64,000 nt of DNA from Bradyrhizobium diazoefficiens (GTDB taxonomy: Bacteria > Pseudomonadota > Alphaproteobacteria > Rhizobiales > Xanthobacteraceae), in NCBI RefSeq assembly GCF_016616885.1, contig NZ_CP067102.1:186001-250000 (forward strand), written 5' to 3'. Both the position numbers and the translations under genes were made by a program. Of the stretch, positions 46,036 to 55,327 are shown in pieces. The notes under the pieces are model-generated. The model had not been told where the DNA came from. It did not search any database and was given only the letters and a program-made list of their open reading frames with translations. Numbering within the stretch: the first letter of the stretch is position 1; each line of letters opens with the position of its first letter.

Positions 46036-47691
46036 CTACGCCGCGAGAAAATCCTTCAACGCCGCGCCGTTGGGGACGCCGAGGCCGGAGCAGGCATCCC
46101 AGCCGGGACCGGCCTTGTACATGCCGTGAAGATCGCCGGTGATATCGTTGTTGCCGACCGTGATGTCCCGGAACACGCCATGCGCATGCGAGGCGTAGAT
46201 CAGCGGATTGATGAAGCCGACCGTCTTGCCGAATTTCTTGGTCGTGGCCTCGTTGATGCGGGCGATCAGTCCGGCCATCAGCGGCGCAACTGCGCTGGTG
46301 CCGCCGATCGTGGTCATGACACCATTGAGGAAGATCTGGTAGCCGGTCGCGGGATCCGCATCGCCGGAAACGTCGGGCACGCCGCGTCCGACCGAATGCG
46401 ACGGTGATTTCGGCACATGCGCGTTGGCCTGGTATTGCGGCCTGGGGAATACGATGCTGACGCCGCCGCCACCCGCGCCATCCTGCGCACCACCGTTCCA
46501 GACGCTCTCGGTGATCGTGCCATTCGAGGCCTTCAGATTGGTCCCGCCACAGGCCAGTGCAAACGGGCTCGAGGCCGGGAAATCGGCGTGCGGCTTGCCG
46601 TCCCATCCGTCGGCCATGTCAGCGGAGCCGTTGTCGCCGGACGCCACACAGACGGTAACGCCCATCGCGGCGGCATCACGGATGGCCTCGTTGAGGCCAT
46701 CGACGAATTGCTGTGAGCCCGCGGGATCTTCCGGTCCGCCCCAGCTGATCGAGATCACCGAGGGTTTTCGCGCGGTGTCGTGGACGGCGGCCTTCACCGC
46801 GTCGATGAAGCCATTGGTGGTGTTGGGCGCGAAATAGACCACGATCCTGGCACCGGGCGCGATCGCGCCGGCGACCTCGATGTCGAGCACGACCTCGCCG
46901 TCGGCTTCGGAATGGCCAGGCTTGTTGGCGCCGCCATCGACGCTCGCCGGTGCGATCTGCGGCATCGGGATGCCCGCCTTCTTGAAGAAGGTTTTCAAAT
47001 CCGAGGTCTTGTAGCCGGCGCCCGTGGGATGACCCTTCTGGTCGATGTCGTTGAGCTCGATGATGGCGATGCACTGCCCGGCGCCGGTCTCGCCGCCCGG
47101 GAAATCGTAGAGCTTTGCGATCTGCTTGACCGAGAAACTGCCACCCTGGCCTGCGCGCGCGGTCGCGCCCTTGGTCGACCCTTTCTTGGCCAGCTTGCGC
47201 CGGAAATGCGGCTGCGCCACCGGCCGGTTGTCCAGGCCATGCACGCCGACCACGATGCCCTCGAGCTCGGCCGGGATTTGCACGTTGCCCTTGCGCATGC
47301 GATAGGTCGCGCCGTCGTGCTTGACCTTGTTGAGCTTGACGCCGAAGGCCGCGGACATCGCCTTCACCGTGCCGGTGAGCTTCACCGTGCGGGAGGCCAG
47401 GTGCACGCTCTTGACGTTGAGCTCGTGGTGATGCGCGAATTCATCGATCTTGGCGACGTCGGCCGTATCCGCGCCCATCTGCTCCGCGAATTCGGTGCGG
47501 GAAAGCTATTCCCGCTCGCGCGGCGGTTGCGCGCCGAGCGCCATCACCTGCTCATCGTCGGCGCGCTTGGCGCGCAGGCGAACGCTGATCTCGATTTCCT
47601 GCTTGGGATCGGCCGCGCCGACGAGCTTGGCTCCCTTCGGCAATTTCCGGGCGCTGTTCACCAACGCGACTTTCTTGGTCGAGCTTGCCAT
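46036..47691 (-). pseudogene. S53 (sedolisin/kumamolisin) peptidase interrupted by an amber codon
   Basis: The reading frame covers 552 codons: a prodomain start (MASSTKKVALVNSARKLPKG, SVRLRAKR), propeptide and peptidase. Sedolisin residues are present: Glu and Asp in EADGEVVLDIEVAG, the oxyanion Asp in SGDNGSAD and Ser in GGTSAVAP. At 47506-47508 the frame meets TAG between RERE and LSRTEFAEQM, just where these proteins have a Tyr (RxREYLSRxEFA). The frame is otherwise intact on both sides. Either the gene is a recent pseudogene, or the downstream part restarts at the ATG at 47478, or the base is wrong in the assembly. The intact product would be a secreted acid peptidase. Confidence 0.85.
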
Positions 47692-47976
47692 GACTTCCTC
47701 CGTTTGTGATTGGAAGGCGGATTGTCGCTTCTCAACTATAGGTGTAATCTCAGCGGCGGATTGGTGCAGGCAATTGATCGATTTTTTCAAAAGAAGTCTT
47801 GTTTCGCAGAGTAAAGCTTCGCTGCTCCAAATCGGCACGAAATCGGTCAATAGTCCGGACCATTCGATGCCTACATTTTCGATCTAAGATTGCAACCGTC
47901 GTCTGGCTTGGCCGACCAGTGAAGGACGTTTGCCGACAACAGATGCTTGTCAAAAGCAATTGGCGGAGATCGCGTG

Positions 47977-49142
47977 ATGCCTGCTGACCGCAAATGGGTT
48001 GAGAAAAATCTCGGATTCGATCCAATCACCACGCCGCCGCCGCGCCAGACCTTCGTGGTCAAGCGCATCGCGGATGCCGCCGTGAAGAAGACCGCGAAGG
48101 TCGTGCCAGAAGACTTTCAGCGCGAGATCATCGATTTCGATTCCGAATCGACCGAAGGCCGCGCGTTCATGGCCTTCTCGACCGCGACCGGGCTGTCGCG
48201 CTTCACCGACATTTCCTGGCCCAAGGGGCTTGCGCCGCAAACCGGACCGAAGCCCGCAGGCAACGGCAAGGGCCCGCTGCCGCGCGCCGATGTGCTGGTC
48301 GTGACCTGGACCGTTGACGAGGGCCACGCGCTCAGCCGCGTGCTGACGCCGGGCAAGGACTCGCACAACGACTACGTGCCCTACACCCACAACTACGCGA
48401 CCGTCTCGAAGAAGATGCGCAACGGCTGCCCAGCCAAGGAGCTCAAGCGGCTCGGCGCCTTCTGGACCACGACGATCGGCAAGAAGAAGGTCGTGGTGTT
48501 CAAATCCGATTCGCACATGTCGCAGGACGGCCCGCAGCTGCCGAACATCGACGTCTGGCGCCAGATCATCACCGAGGTCCGCGCTCGTAATCACGACGGG
48601 CACCGCCGGTGGCATCGGCAAGCAGGTCGAGGTCGGCGACGTCATCGTCAGCCCGATCGTGCGCTTCGACTGCATCTCGAAGTTCAAGAGACAGCCCTTT
48701 GGGCAGGCGCATTTCTCCAGCAAGCCGGCGGTGAAGAAGAAGTTCGCGCAGGCCAAGATGCTGTTCAGGGCCAATGCCGGGCAACTGCCGAAGACAAACA
48801 CAAGGCTCCCAAAATCTTCGTCGTCGCGCCGAGCGGCCTGTCATCCTCCGTGGTGACCACCGATTTCTTTGGCTTCGACACCTCGGACAATCATTTCAAG
48901 CTTCAGGGGCTCGGCGACGTCTCAGAGATGGGCGATGCCATTCTCGGCCTCGTCGCCCAGCAGATGGGTGTCAAGGCGCCGCGCTGGCTTGCGATCCGCA
49001 ACGTCTCCGACCCCAGATCAAGGCCGAGGGCACGCTGAAGCAGCAGGAACAGGTCGCTGCCCAGATCTACAAGGGGTTCGGCCGCTGGAGCACGGTCTGC
49101 AGCGCCATCACCTGCTGGGCGAGCATTGTGGCCGAGCGTTAG
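47977..49142 (+). pseudogene. nucleoside phosphorylase-like gene with three frame changes
   Basis: Translation is convincing only if the frame changes three times. The N-terminal part (MPADRKWVEKNLGFDP to WRQIITEVR) is in one frame. LVITTGTAGGIGKQVEVGD to AGQLPKTN follows in a second after about 48583. KAPKIFVVAPSG to AIRNVSDP is back in the first after about 48795, and QIKAEGTLKQQEQ to WASIVAER is in a third after about 49012. The GTAGGIG...VGDVIVS segment is typical of the PNP/UDP phosphorylase superfamily. Bases appear to be missing at the first (CG of CGCGCG) and third (one C of a C-run) points. It is decayed, or the assembly is locally poor. It lies next to the other damaged gene. Confidence 0.82.
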
Positions 49143-49198
49143 GGCATGATCTGGAAAGAAAAATGTGACGCGGTTTTCCGACAAGATCATGCCCAAAG
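49143..49198. repeat. GCATGAT-type palindromic repeat
   Basis: GGGCATGATCTGGAAAGAAAAATGTGACGCGGTTTTCC is mirrored by GACAAGATCATGCCC. It is a second member of the family at 33990-34045. Confidence 0.8.
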
Positions 49199-49289
49199 CA
49201 TAAAGCCGCGGCCGCCAGCGGGTCAGCCTCCCTTGCCGAAGCCGCCTGGTGTGTCTACCTCTCGCGGGTGGTTTCGTGAGAGGGTTCCC

Positions 49290-50030
49290 ATGCTGGATGC
49301 CGCCGTGAAGGCGCTGTCGCAAATGATGTCGCCGCCGATGCGCTCGATCCTGTGGCGATCGATCGGGCTTGCGCTGGTGCTGATCGTCGTGCTGGCGATC
49401 GGGTTGCAGCGGCTGCTGAGCTGGTTCGCGACCTATGGCGAGGTCTGGCTGGAGGGCCTGCTCGGGCCGAGCTGGCACTCGTCCCTGGAGGTGCTGGCCT
49501 GGATCATCTCGATTGCGGCCGGCCTCGGCGTCGTGTTCGGCAGCGTGTTCCTGATGCCCGCAATCACCTCGCTGGTAGCGAGCTTCTTCGTCGACGACGT
49601 CGCCGACGTCGTCGAACGCGAATATTATCCGGCGGAGCGGCCGGGCACGGCACTGCCGTTCAGCCAAGCGATCTTCGAGGGCATCAAAACCGCGCTGCTG
49701 ACCATATTGGTCTATCTCGTCGCGTTGCCGCTGGTGTTTCTGGCCGGCGCCGGTTTCCTGATCTTCTTCCTCGCCGCCGCCTGGCTATTGGGCCGCGAAT
49801 ATTTCGAGCTCGCCGCGATGCGCTTCCGCTCGCCGGAGGACGCCAAGGCAATGCGGCGCGACAATGCCGCGACGATCTTCACCGCGGGCCTGTTCATTGC
49901 GGCCTTCGTCTCGATCCCGATCGTCAATTTGGCGACGCCGATCTTCGGCATGGCCTTCATGGTTCACATGCACAAGCGGCTATCGGGATCGCGGCCCGAG
50001 TTGATCGAGCCGGCGCGGCAGATGCGGTGA
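49290..50030 (+). CDS. CysZ/EI24-family membrane protein
   Basis: This 246-aa protein has about four to five strongly hydrophobic segments (SIGLALVLIVVLAIGL, ISIAAGLGVVFGSVFLMPAI, TILVYLVALPLVFLAGAG, TIFTAGLFIAAFVSIPI) and an EYYPAERPG loop. The pattern matches the EI24/CysZ family, some of whose members aid sulfate uptake for cysteine synthesis. The ATG at 49290 leaves out a non-conserved leader partly made of the repeat upstream. No sulfate genes lie nearby, so the role is uncertain. It converges on emrB with 6 bases between stops. Confidence 0.8.
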   Translation: MLDAAVKALSQMMSPPMRSILWRSIGLALVLIVVLAIGLQRLLSWFATYGEVWLEGLLGPSWHSSLEVLAWIISIAAGLGVVFGSVFLMPAITSLVASFFVDDVADVVEREYYPAERPGTALPFSQAIFEGIKTALLTILVYLVALPLVFLAGAGFLIFFLAAAWLLGREYFELAAMRFRSPEDAKAMRRDNAATIFTAGLFIAAFVSIPIVNLATPIFGMAFMVHMHKRLSGSRPELIEPARQMR

Positions 50031-50036
50031 CGTTTC

Positions 50037-51665
50037 CTAAGTCACCCGCACCCCGCATTTTCTCAGCAGCATCTTGGCGAAGCCGAACGGCGCCGGGGTG
50101 AACGGTCCCGGTGGCGCGCGGGTGATCAGGGCGATGAAGCCGAGCGCGGCCATCGCCAACCAGAAACAGAGCCAGAAGCCATCGATATAAGCGAGCACGT
50201 TGGCCTCGCGCCGCACGAAACTCGCAAGCGTGCCGACCGCCCGCGCCTGCGCCGAGCCGGCGCCATGAGCGGCGAAGTGATCGGCGAGCTGTTTCAGCGC
50301 GCGCACCACATTGGCGTCGCCGACTTCGAGGTTCTGGCCGAGATAGAAGGAATGGACCTGCTCGCGGACGCGCAGCCACGTTCCCATCAGCGCCACGCCG
50401 ATCTCGGCGCCGCCAAGCCGCATGATCTGGATATAGGCGGCAAACGACGTCGCGCGGCTCGGATCGGAATTGGACAGCGCGATGATGATGAGCGGCAACA
50501 GCGTGGTCGACTGGCCGACCGCCTGCAGCAGGACGATGCCGACAAAATCCTCGCGCGCCCAGTCATGGGTGAGCTGGGTGCCCCAGAGATTGGCGGCCGC
50601 GAAGCAGGCAAATCCCACCACCGTCACCGCGCGCGCATCGAAATAGCGGAGTAGCCGGATCGAAACAGGCACCAGCACGAACATCGGCAGCGCGCCATAG
50701 GTGAGCAGCAGCAGCCCGCTCTGCTCCGGCCTCAGCAGAACGACGTTACCGAGGAAGTTCGGCACCAGCGACGAGTTGGAGAGCGAGGTCAGCGTGTAGA
50801 GCAGGATTGCCACCAGCGACAGCCCGATGTTGCGCGAGAACAGCACGTTCACATGCGCCCAGGGCTGCGGCACCAGCGACTCGTTGATCAGGAATGCGAC
50901 AAACAGCACACCGCCGCCGGCCAGCAGCGCCATCACGGTGCCGGAGCCGAGCCAGTCCAGACGATTGCCCTGGTCGAGGCCGGCATAAATCATGCCGACT
51001 CCCGCGCCGAGCAGCAGCATGCCGCCCCAATCGGCCTCGCGCAGCAGCGCGCGATTGACCGGCTCGCTCGGCGTTCCCAGATAGACCATCAGGCCCATCA
51101 GCGGCGCGATCACGACGCTCTGCCAATACAGCCATTGCCAGCCGAGATGATCGACGTAGAAGCCGACCAGTGAGGTCGAGCTGTCCAATGCAAAGCCGAC
51201 GCGGATCGAATAGAGCGCGATCGCCGGCAGCCACCAGCGGATCGGCAGATTGCGGAACACGATCATCAGCGTGGCCGGCACGAAGGTGCCGAGCAGCAGG
51301 CCATGCACGACGCTGAGCGCGATCAGCGTCGGATAGTCGCGCACGAAGGGAACGATCAGCGAGACGATTGCATAGACGAGGCTCGGAATGCCGAGCACGC
51401 GGCGCAAGCCGAACACGGTCGCAAGCCACGCCACGGCCGGCGCGATAAAAATCTGCGAGCCGATGCCGGCGGTGGAGAGCCAGGCGCCTTCATCGAAGCT
51501 GAGTCCGAACGCACCCCGTAGATCGGGCAGGCCGACCGTGGTCAGCCGGCTGTCGAAATTGGCGAGGAATGAGCCGAGCAGCACGGCGGCGACCGCAAAC
51601 AGCGGCTGCGCCGCGACGCCACCGCGCGAGACGGGTCCGTGGCCGGCATCGTCATTTTCCGCCAT
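50037..51665 (-). CDS. DHA2-family MFS multidrug efflux transporter, EmrB-like
   Basis: This 542-aa protein has about 14 hydrophobic segments. An MFS start of the DHA2 type (LGSFLANFDSRLTTVGLPDLRGAFGLSFDEGAWL) is followed by GLRRVLGIPSLVYAIVS. The ATG at 51665 lies inside the 3' end of the HlyD-type gene, an overlap of 14 nt that couples translation. The pair would form an inner-membrane pump with a periplasmic adaptor, joining an outer-membrane channel encoded elsewhere. The substrate is unknown. Confidence 0.9.
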   Translation of the reverse strand: MAENDDAGHGPVSRGGVAAQPLFAVAAVLLGSFLANFDSRLTTVGLPDLRGAFGLSFDEGAWLSTAGIGSQIFIAPAVAWLATVFGLRRVLGIPSLVYAIVSLIVPFVRDYPTLIALSVVHGLLLGTFVPATLMIVFRNLPIRWWLPAIALYSIRVGFALDSSTSLVGFYVDHLGWQWLYWQSVVIAPLMGLMVYLGTPSEPVNRALLREADWGGMLLLGAGVGMIYAGLDQGNRLDWLGSGTVMALLAGGGVLFVAFLINESLVPQPWAHVNVLFSRNIGLSLVAILLYTLTSLSNSSLVPNFLGNVVLLRPEQSGLLLLTYGALPMFVLVPVSIRLLRYFDARAVTVVGFACFAAANLWGTQLTHDWAREDFVGIVLLQAVGQSTTLLPLIIIALSNSDPSRATSFAAYIQIMRLGGAEIGVALMGTWLRVREQVHSFYLGQNLEVGDANVVRALKQLADHFAAHGAGSAQARAVGTLASFVRREANVLAYIDGFWLCFWLAMAALGFIALITRAPPGPFTPAPFGFAKMLLRKCGVRVT

Positions 51666-52788
51666 CTGCGCCCTTTGTGTCGATCCTGGTGACGACCGAC
51701 ATGCCCGGCACGAGCCGCGCCAACAGCGGCTGGTTGTCGTCGAGCTGGATGCGCACGGGAATGCGCTGCACGACCTTGGTGAAATTGCCGGTCGCATTGT
51801 CAGGCGGCAGCAGCGCGACCTGCGCGCCGGTCGCGGGCGCGATGCGCTCGACCCTGCCGCGCAGCCTTTCGCGCGGAAAACTGTCGACGGTGATCTCGAC
51901 CGGCTGACCCGGCGCGACGTGCGTGAGCTGGGTCTCCTTGTAGTTCGCGATCACATAGACCTTCGGCAGCGGCACCACGTTGATGAGGTTGGTGCCGATA
52001 TTGACGTAATCGCCGGGCTGCACCTGGCGCTCGCCGACGACGCCGTCGAACGGCGCCGTGATTTGGGTGTAGCCGAGCTTGAGCTTGGCGCTCGCCAGCG
52101 TCGCCTTGGTGGCGTCGAGATCGGCGGCGCGCTGCTTCTTGGTGCCCTGCAGGACCTCGAGCTGATGCTGCTGGGCAGCGATCACGGCGCGGCTCGCGCG
52201 CACGTCGGCCTGCGCCTTGGCAAGGCCCGCGACCGCCTGCTCGAGTCGCTGCCGCGTGCCGGCTTCGGTCTGCGTCAGCGATTGCTGGCGCTCCTGCTCC
52301 TGCTTGGCCTCGACCTCCAGTGCTTCGGCCGACAGCCGCGAGGCCTCGGCCTGCGCGATGGTCGCATATTGCAGCTCGATCTGGTTGGCCAGATTATCGA
52401 GCACGGCTTGCGCGGCGGCGACCGCCGCCTCGGACTGCGCGACCTGAGCCTCGTAATCGGCGGGATCGATCTGGATCAGGAGATCGCCGGCCTTGACGCG
52501 CTGGAAGTCGGTCACCGCGACAGTCAGCACCTCGCCGGAGACGCGGCTCGCAAGCCGTGTCAGCTCGGCACGGACATAGGCGTCGTTGGTGGTCTGGACC
52601 ACGGCATTGCCGACCCATTCATCAAAACGGAGCGTGGCCAGCGCGACGAAGGCGAGCGCGACGATCACGGCAAACAGCGGGATCGCGAGCCGGCTCCAGA
52701 GCGAGCTCGCCGGCCGCTGCGTCGGCTTGGGCGGCGGGGCCGGTGTGGCTGCGGGCGGTGGCGACGAAATTTGTTCCTGCTGACTCAC
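51652..52788 (-). CDS. HlyD/EmrA-type periplasmic adaptor protein
   Basis: This 378-aa protein has a Pro-rich cytoplasmic N-terminus (SSPPPAATPAPPPKP), one membrane anchor (LAIPLFAVIVALAFVALATL) and a lipoyl-like half (VSGEVLTVAVTDFQRVKAGDLLIQIDPADY). A long alpha-hairpin rich in Ala/Gln/Glu follows, and then the second half (LGYTQITAPFDGVVGERQVQPGDYV). This is the EmrA architecture. It is transcribed first and overlaps emrB. No local regulator is visible; a repeat lies upstream. Confidence 0.92.
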   Translation of the reverse strand: MSQQEQISSPPPAATPAPPPKPTQRPASSLWSRLAIPLFAVIVALAFVALATLRFDEWVGNAVVQTTNDAYVRAELTRLASRVSGEVLTVAVTDFQRVKAGDLLIQIDPADYEAQVAQSEAAVAAAQAVLDNLANQIELQYATIAQAEASRLSAEALEVEAKQEQERQQSLTQTEAGTRQRLEQAVAGLAKAQADVRASRAVIAAQQHQLEVLQGTKKQRAADLDATKATLASAKLKLGYTQITAPFDGVVGERQVQPGDYVNIGTNLINVVPLPKVYVIANYKETQLTHVAPGQPVEITVDSFPRERLRGRVERIAPATGAQVALLPPDNATGNFTKVVQRIPVRIQLDDNQPLLARLVPGMSVVTRIDTKGADGGK

Positions 52789-52814
52789 GATAGGCCCCCA
52801 AAACGCTCCGCTCT

Positions 52815-52924
52815 CACCCCTGTCGTTCCGGGATGGTCCGAAGGACCAGACCCGGAACCTCGAGATTCTCAGGTGCGCAACTGCGCACCATAGTTCGCCT
52901 CTTCGAGGCGCCCCGGAATGACGG
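52815..52924. repeat. inverted repeat with TTCCGGG / CCCGGAA arms
   Basis: GTCGTTCCGGGATGGTCCGAAGGACCAGACCCGG at the left, CTCGAGATTC, and GCGCCCCGGAATGAC at the right form mirrored ends. The same family, in reverse orientation, occurs at 56862-56945. Confidence 0.82.
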
Positions 52925-52933
52925 ACATTGCCA

Positions 52934-53698
52934 TCACACCGTCTTCTCCGGCCATCGGCAGAGATCGTTGATCAGGCAAACCTCGCAGCGCGGCTTGCGC
53001 GCGAGGCAAGTATAGCGGCCGTGCAAGATCAGCCAATGATGGGCGTGCAGCATGAATTCGGCCGGGATCACCTTTTCGAGACCAAGCTCCACTTCGAGCG
53101 GCGTCTTGCCGGGTGCGAGCCCGGTGCGATTGCCGACGCGGAACACGTGCGTGTCGACCGCCATGGTGTGCTCCCCGAAAGCCATGTTGAGCACGACGTT
53201 GGCGGTCTTGCGTCCCGCGCCCGGCAGCGACTCGATCTCGGCACGCGTGCGCGGCACCTCGCCGCCGAAATCGCTGAGCACTTTGGCCGACAGCGCGATC
53301 ACGTTCTTGGCCTTGGCGCGGTAGAGACCGATGGTCTTGATGTACTCGCGCAAGCGTTCTTCGCCGAGGTCGAGCATCTTCTGCGGCGTATCGGCGATCT
53401 CGAACAATGCGCGCGTCGCCTTGTTGACGCCGGCATCGGTTGCCTGTGCCGACAGCACCACGGCGACCAGCAGCGTGAAGGGATTGAGGTGTTCGAGCTC
53501 GCCCTTCGGCTGGGGATTGGCTTTGCGGAAACGGCTGAAGACTTCGTGGATCTCAGCGGGGGTCCAAGGTTTTATGGTCTTGGGTGATTTCTTGGCCGGC
53601 GCCGATTTCTTAGCGGAAGGCTTTGCCGTGGCCGCCTTTGCCTTTTTCTTCGGCATCGCCGCTTTGCGCGGGGCCGGCTTGCGGGTGATTTTCGCCAT
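52934..53698 (-). CDS. nth: endonuclease III
   Basis: This 254-aa base-excision enzyme is a DNA glycosylase/AP lyase for oxidised pyrimidines. It has the helix-hairpin-helix with catalytic Lys (LPGAGRKTANVVL), the catalytic Asp in AVDTHVFRV, and the 4Fe-4S cluster ligands C-x6-C-x2-C-x5-C in CLARKPRCEVCLINDLC. The first about 45 residues are almost only Lys, Ala, Pro and Ser, an extension absent from E. coli Nth that may add DNA affinity. It is divergent from the DUF2244 gene; the starts are 22 bases apart. Confidence 0.95.
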   Translation of the reverse strand: MAKITRKPAPRKAAMPKKKAKAATAKPSAKKSAPAKKSPKTIKPWTPAEIHEVFSRFRKANPQPKGELEHLNPFTLLVAVVLSAQATDAGVNKATRALFEIADTPQKMLDLGEERLREYIKTIGLYRAKAKNVIALSAKVLSDFGGEVPRTRAEIESLPGAGRKTANVVLNMAFGEHTMAVDTHVFRVGNRTGLAPGKTPLEVELGLEKVIPAEFMLHAHHWLILHGRYTCLARKPRCEVCLINDLCRWPEKTV

Positions 53699-53720
53699 GA
53701 TCGGGATATACTGAGGGACG

Positions 53721-54254
53721 ATGAGCACAGGCAATGAAATTGAGCGCCAAGATTGCGAAGGTCATGCAGAGCAGCAGATCTTCTCCGCGCTGCTGACGCC
53801 GCACCGCTCGCTGAACCGCACCGGCTTCCTTGCCGTGATGCTGTTCCTGAGCGTCGTCAGTTTCGTCACCGGAATTGTCTTCCTGATGAAGGGCGCCTGG
53901 CCGGTGCTCGGCTTTTTTGGCCTCGACGTTCTCGTCGTCTGGTGGGCTTTCAAGGCCAATTTCCGCACCGCGCGGGCGCGCGAGGAGATCACGGTCACGA
54001 CGTCCGAGTTGCGCGTGCGGCGCGTCAGCCATCGCGGCCAGGTCGCCGAATGGACCTTCAATCCGCTCTGGGTCCGCCTCGACATGGAAGTCGACGAGGA
54101 TTTTGGCATCGATCATCTCTATTTAATTTCGCGCGGCCATCAGATCCAGATCGCAAGGTTCCTCGGACCGGAGGAAAAGTCTAGCTTTCACAAAGGGTTG
54201 GTTGAGGCCCTAAACGCCGCCAAGCGCGGCCCGACCTACAATCCGGTGACCTGA
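53721..54254 (+). CDS. DUF2244 family membrane protein
   Basis: This 177-aa protein has two close hydrophobic segments (TGFLAVMLFLSVVSFVTGIVF and VLGFFGLDVLVVWWAFKA) after a short start with SALLTPHRSLN. A soluble C-terminal part follows (EWTFNPLWVRLDMEVDE ... IARFLGPEEKSSF). This is the pattern of the alphaproteobacterial DUF2244 proteins, often found beside nth. The function is unknown. It shares a very short divergent intergenic region with nth. Confidence 0.85.
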   Translation: MSTGNEIERQDCEGHAEQQIFSALLTPHRSLNRTGFLAVMLFLSVVSFVTGIVFLMKGAWPVLGFFGLDVLVVWWAFKANFRTARAREEITVTTSELRVRRVSHRGQVAEWTFNPLWVRLDMEVDEDFGIDHLYLISRGHQIQIARFLGPEEKSSFHKGLVEALNAAKRGPTYNPVT

Positions 54255-54308
54255 GCCCAGTCAGAAATCGGGTGGTTTCACACCCCTGCCGCGCCTACAT
54301 TTCCGATC

Positions 54309-55205
54309 ATGATGACACTCGCCATACATGACCAGCGCCTGGCCAGGCCGGGCCACCAGAACGCCGCGCTGCGCGATTATGATTCCGTGCGCCGGGCAAT
54401 CGCTTTCATCTCGGAAAAGTGGCGCGCGCAGCCGACCATCGAGGCGATGGCGGATGCGGCCGGCGTCACGCCGGATGAGCTGCACCACCTGTTCCGCCGC
54501 TGGGCCTCGATCACGCCGAAGGCCTTTATGCAGGCACTGACGCTTGACCACGCCAAGGGTCTGCTGCGGGACTCCGCCAGCATCCTCGACGCGGCGCTCG
54601 ACTCCGGCCTCTCGGGCCCGGGCCGGCTGCACGATCTCTTCGTCACCCATGAAGCGATGTCACCGGGCGAGTGGAAGAACGGCGGCGCGGGCTTGACCTT
54701 GCGCTACGGCTTCCATCCCTCGCCGTTCGGCACCGCGATCGTGATCGCGACCGATCGCGGTCTCTCGGGGCTTGCCTTCGCCGATCCCGGCGAAGAGAAG
54801 GCCGCGCTGGCCGACATGACGCGGCGCTGGCCGAAGGCCACGTACGTCGAGGATCACGAAGGCACCGCGCCGCTGGCGCAGCGCATCTTCGACACAAAGC
54901 TGTGGCGGCCGGACCAGCCGTTGCGGGTGGTGATGATCGGCACCGATTTCGAGGTGCGGGTGTGGGAGACGCTGTTGAAGATCCCGATGGGACGCGCGGT
55001 GTCCTATTCCGACATCGCCTGCAACATCAACAATCCGAAGGCCTCGCGCGCGGTCGGCGCAGCCGTCGGCAAGAACCCGGTCTCCTTCGTCGTGCCCTGC
55101 CACCGCGCACTCGGCAAGAGCGGCACGCTCACCGGCTATCACTGGGGCATCACCCGCAAGCAGGCGATGCTGGGCTGGGAAGCCGGGCAGCTGGGGGTGC
55201 AGTAA
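54309..55205 (+). CDS. AraC-type regulator fused to methylated-DNA--cysteine methyltransferase (Ada-like)
   Basis: This 298-aa protein has an N-terminal AraC HTH pair (MADAAGVTPDELHHLFRRWASITPKAF ... DAALDSGLSG). A C-terminal O6-methylguanine methyltransferase domain follows, with the acceptor Cys in FVVPCHRALG and the Arg/Tyr helix before it (GRAVSYSDIA). It lacks the N-terminal Cys4 zinc domain of E. coli Ada, so it cannot sense methylphosphotriesters. It repairs O6-methylguanine and may also regulate. It follows DUF2244 on the same strand. Confidence 0.9.
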   Translation: MMTLAIHDQRLARPGHQNAALRDYDSVRRAIAFISEKWRAQPTIEAMADAAGVTPDELHHLFRRWASITPKAFMQALTLDHAKGLLRDSASILDAALDSGLSGPGRLHDLFVTHEAMSPGEWKNGGAGLTLRYGFHPSPFGTAIVIATDRGLSGLAFADPGEEKAALADMTRRWPKATYVEDHEGTAPLAQRIFDTKLWRPDQPLRVVMIGTDFEVRVWETLLKIPMGRAVSYSDIACNINNPKASRAVGAAVGKNPVSFVVPCHRALGKSGTLTGYHWGITRKQAMLGWEAGQLGVQ

Positions 55206-55214
55206 GGACCTCTG

Positions 55215-55312
55215 CAGTAGGGTGGGCAAAGGCGTAAAGCGCCGTGCCCACCATCTTTCTAAACCGCTGACGCTTGGTGGGCACGCTTCGCCTTGCCCAC
55301 CTACAGCTCCGC
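55215..55312. repeat. inverted repeat with GTGGGCA / TGCCCAC arms
   Basis: GTAGGGTGGGCAAAGGCGTAAAGCGCCGTGCCCACCAT is followed by GGTGGGCACGCTTCGCCTTGCCCACCTAC. These pair internally and with each other. It lies between the convergent ada-like and gpmA genes. Confidence 0.82.
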
Positions 55313-55327
55313 CCTTGCGGCGAAAAC

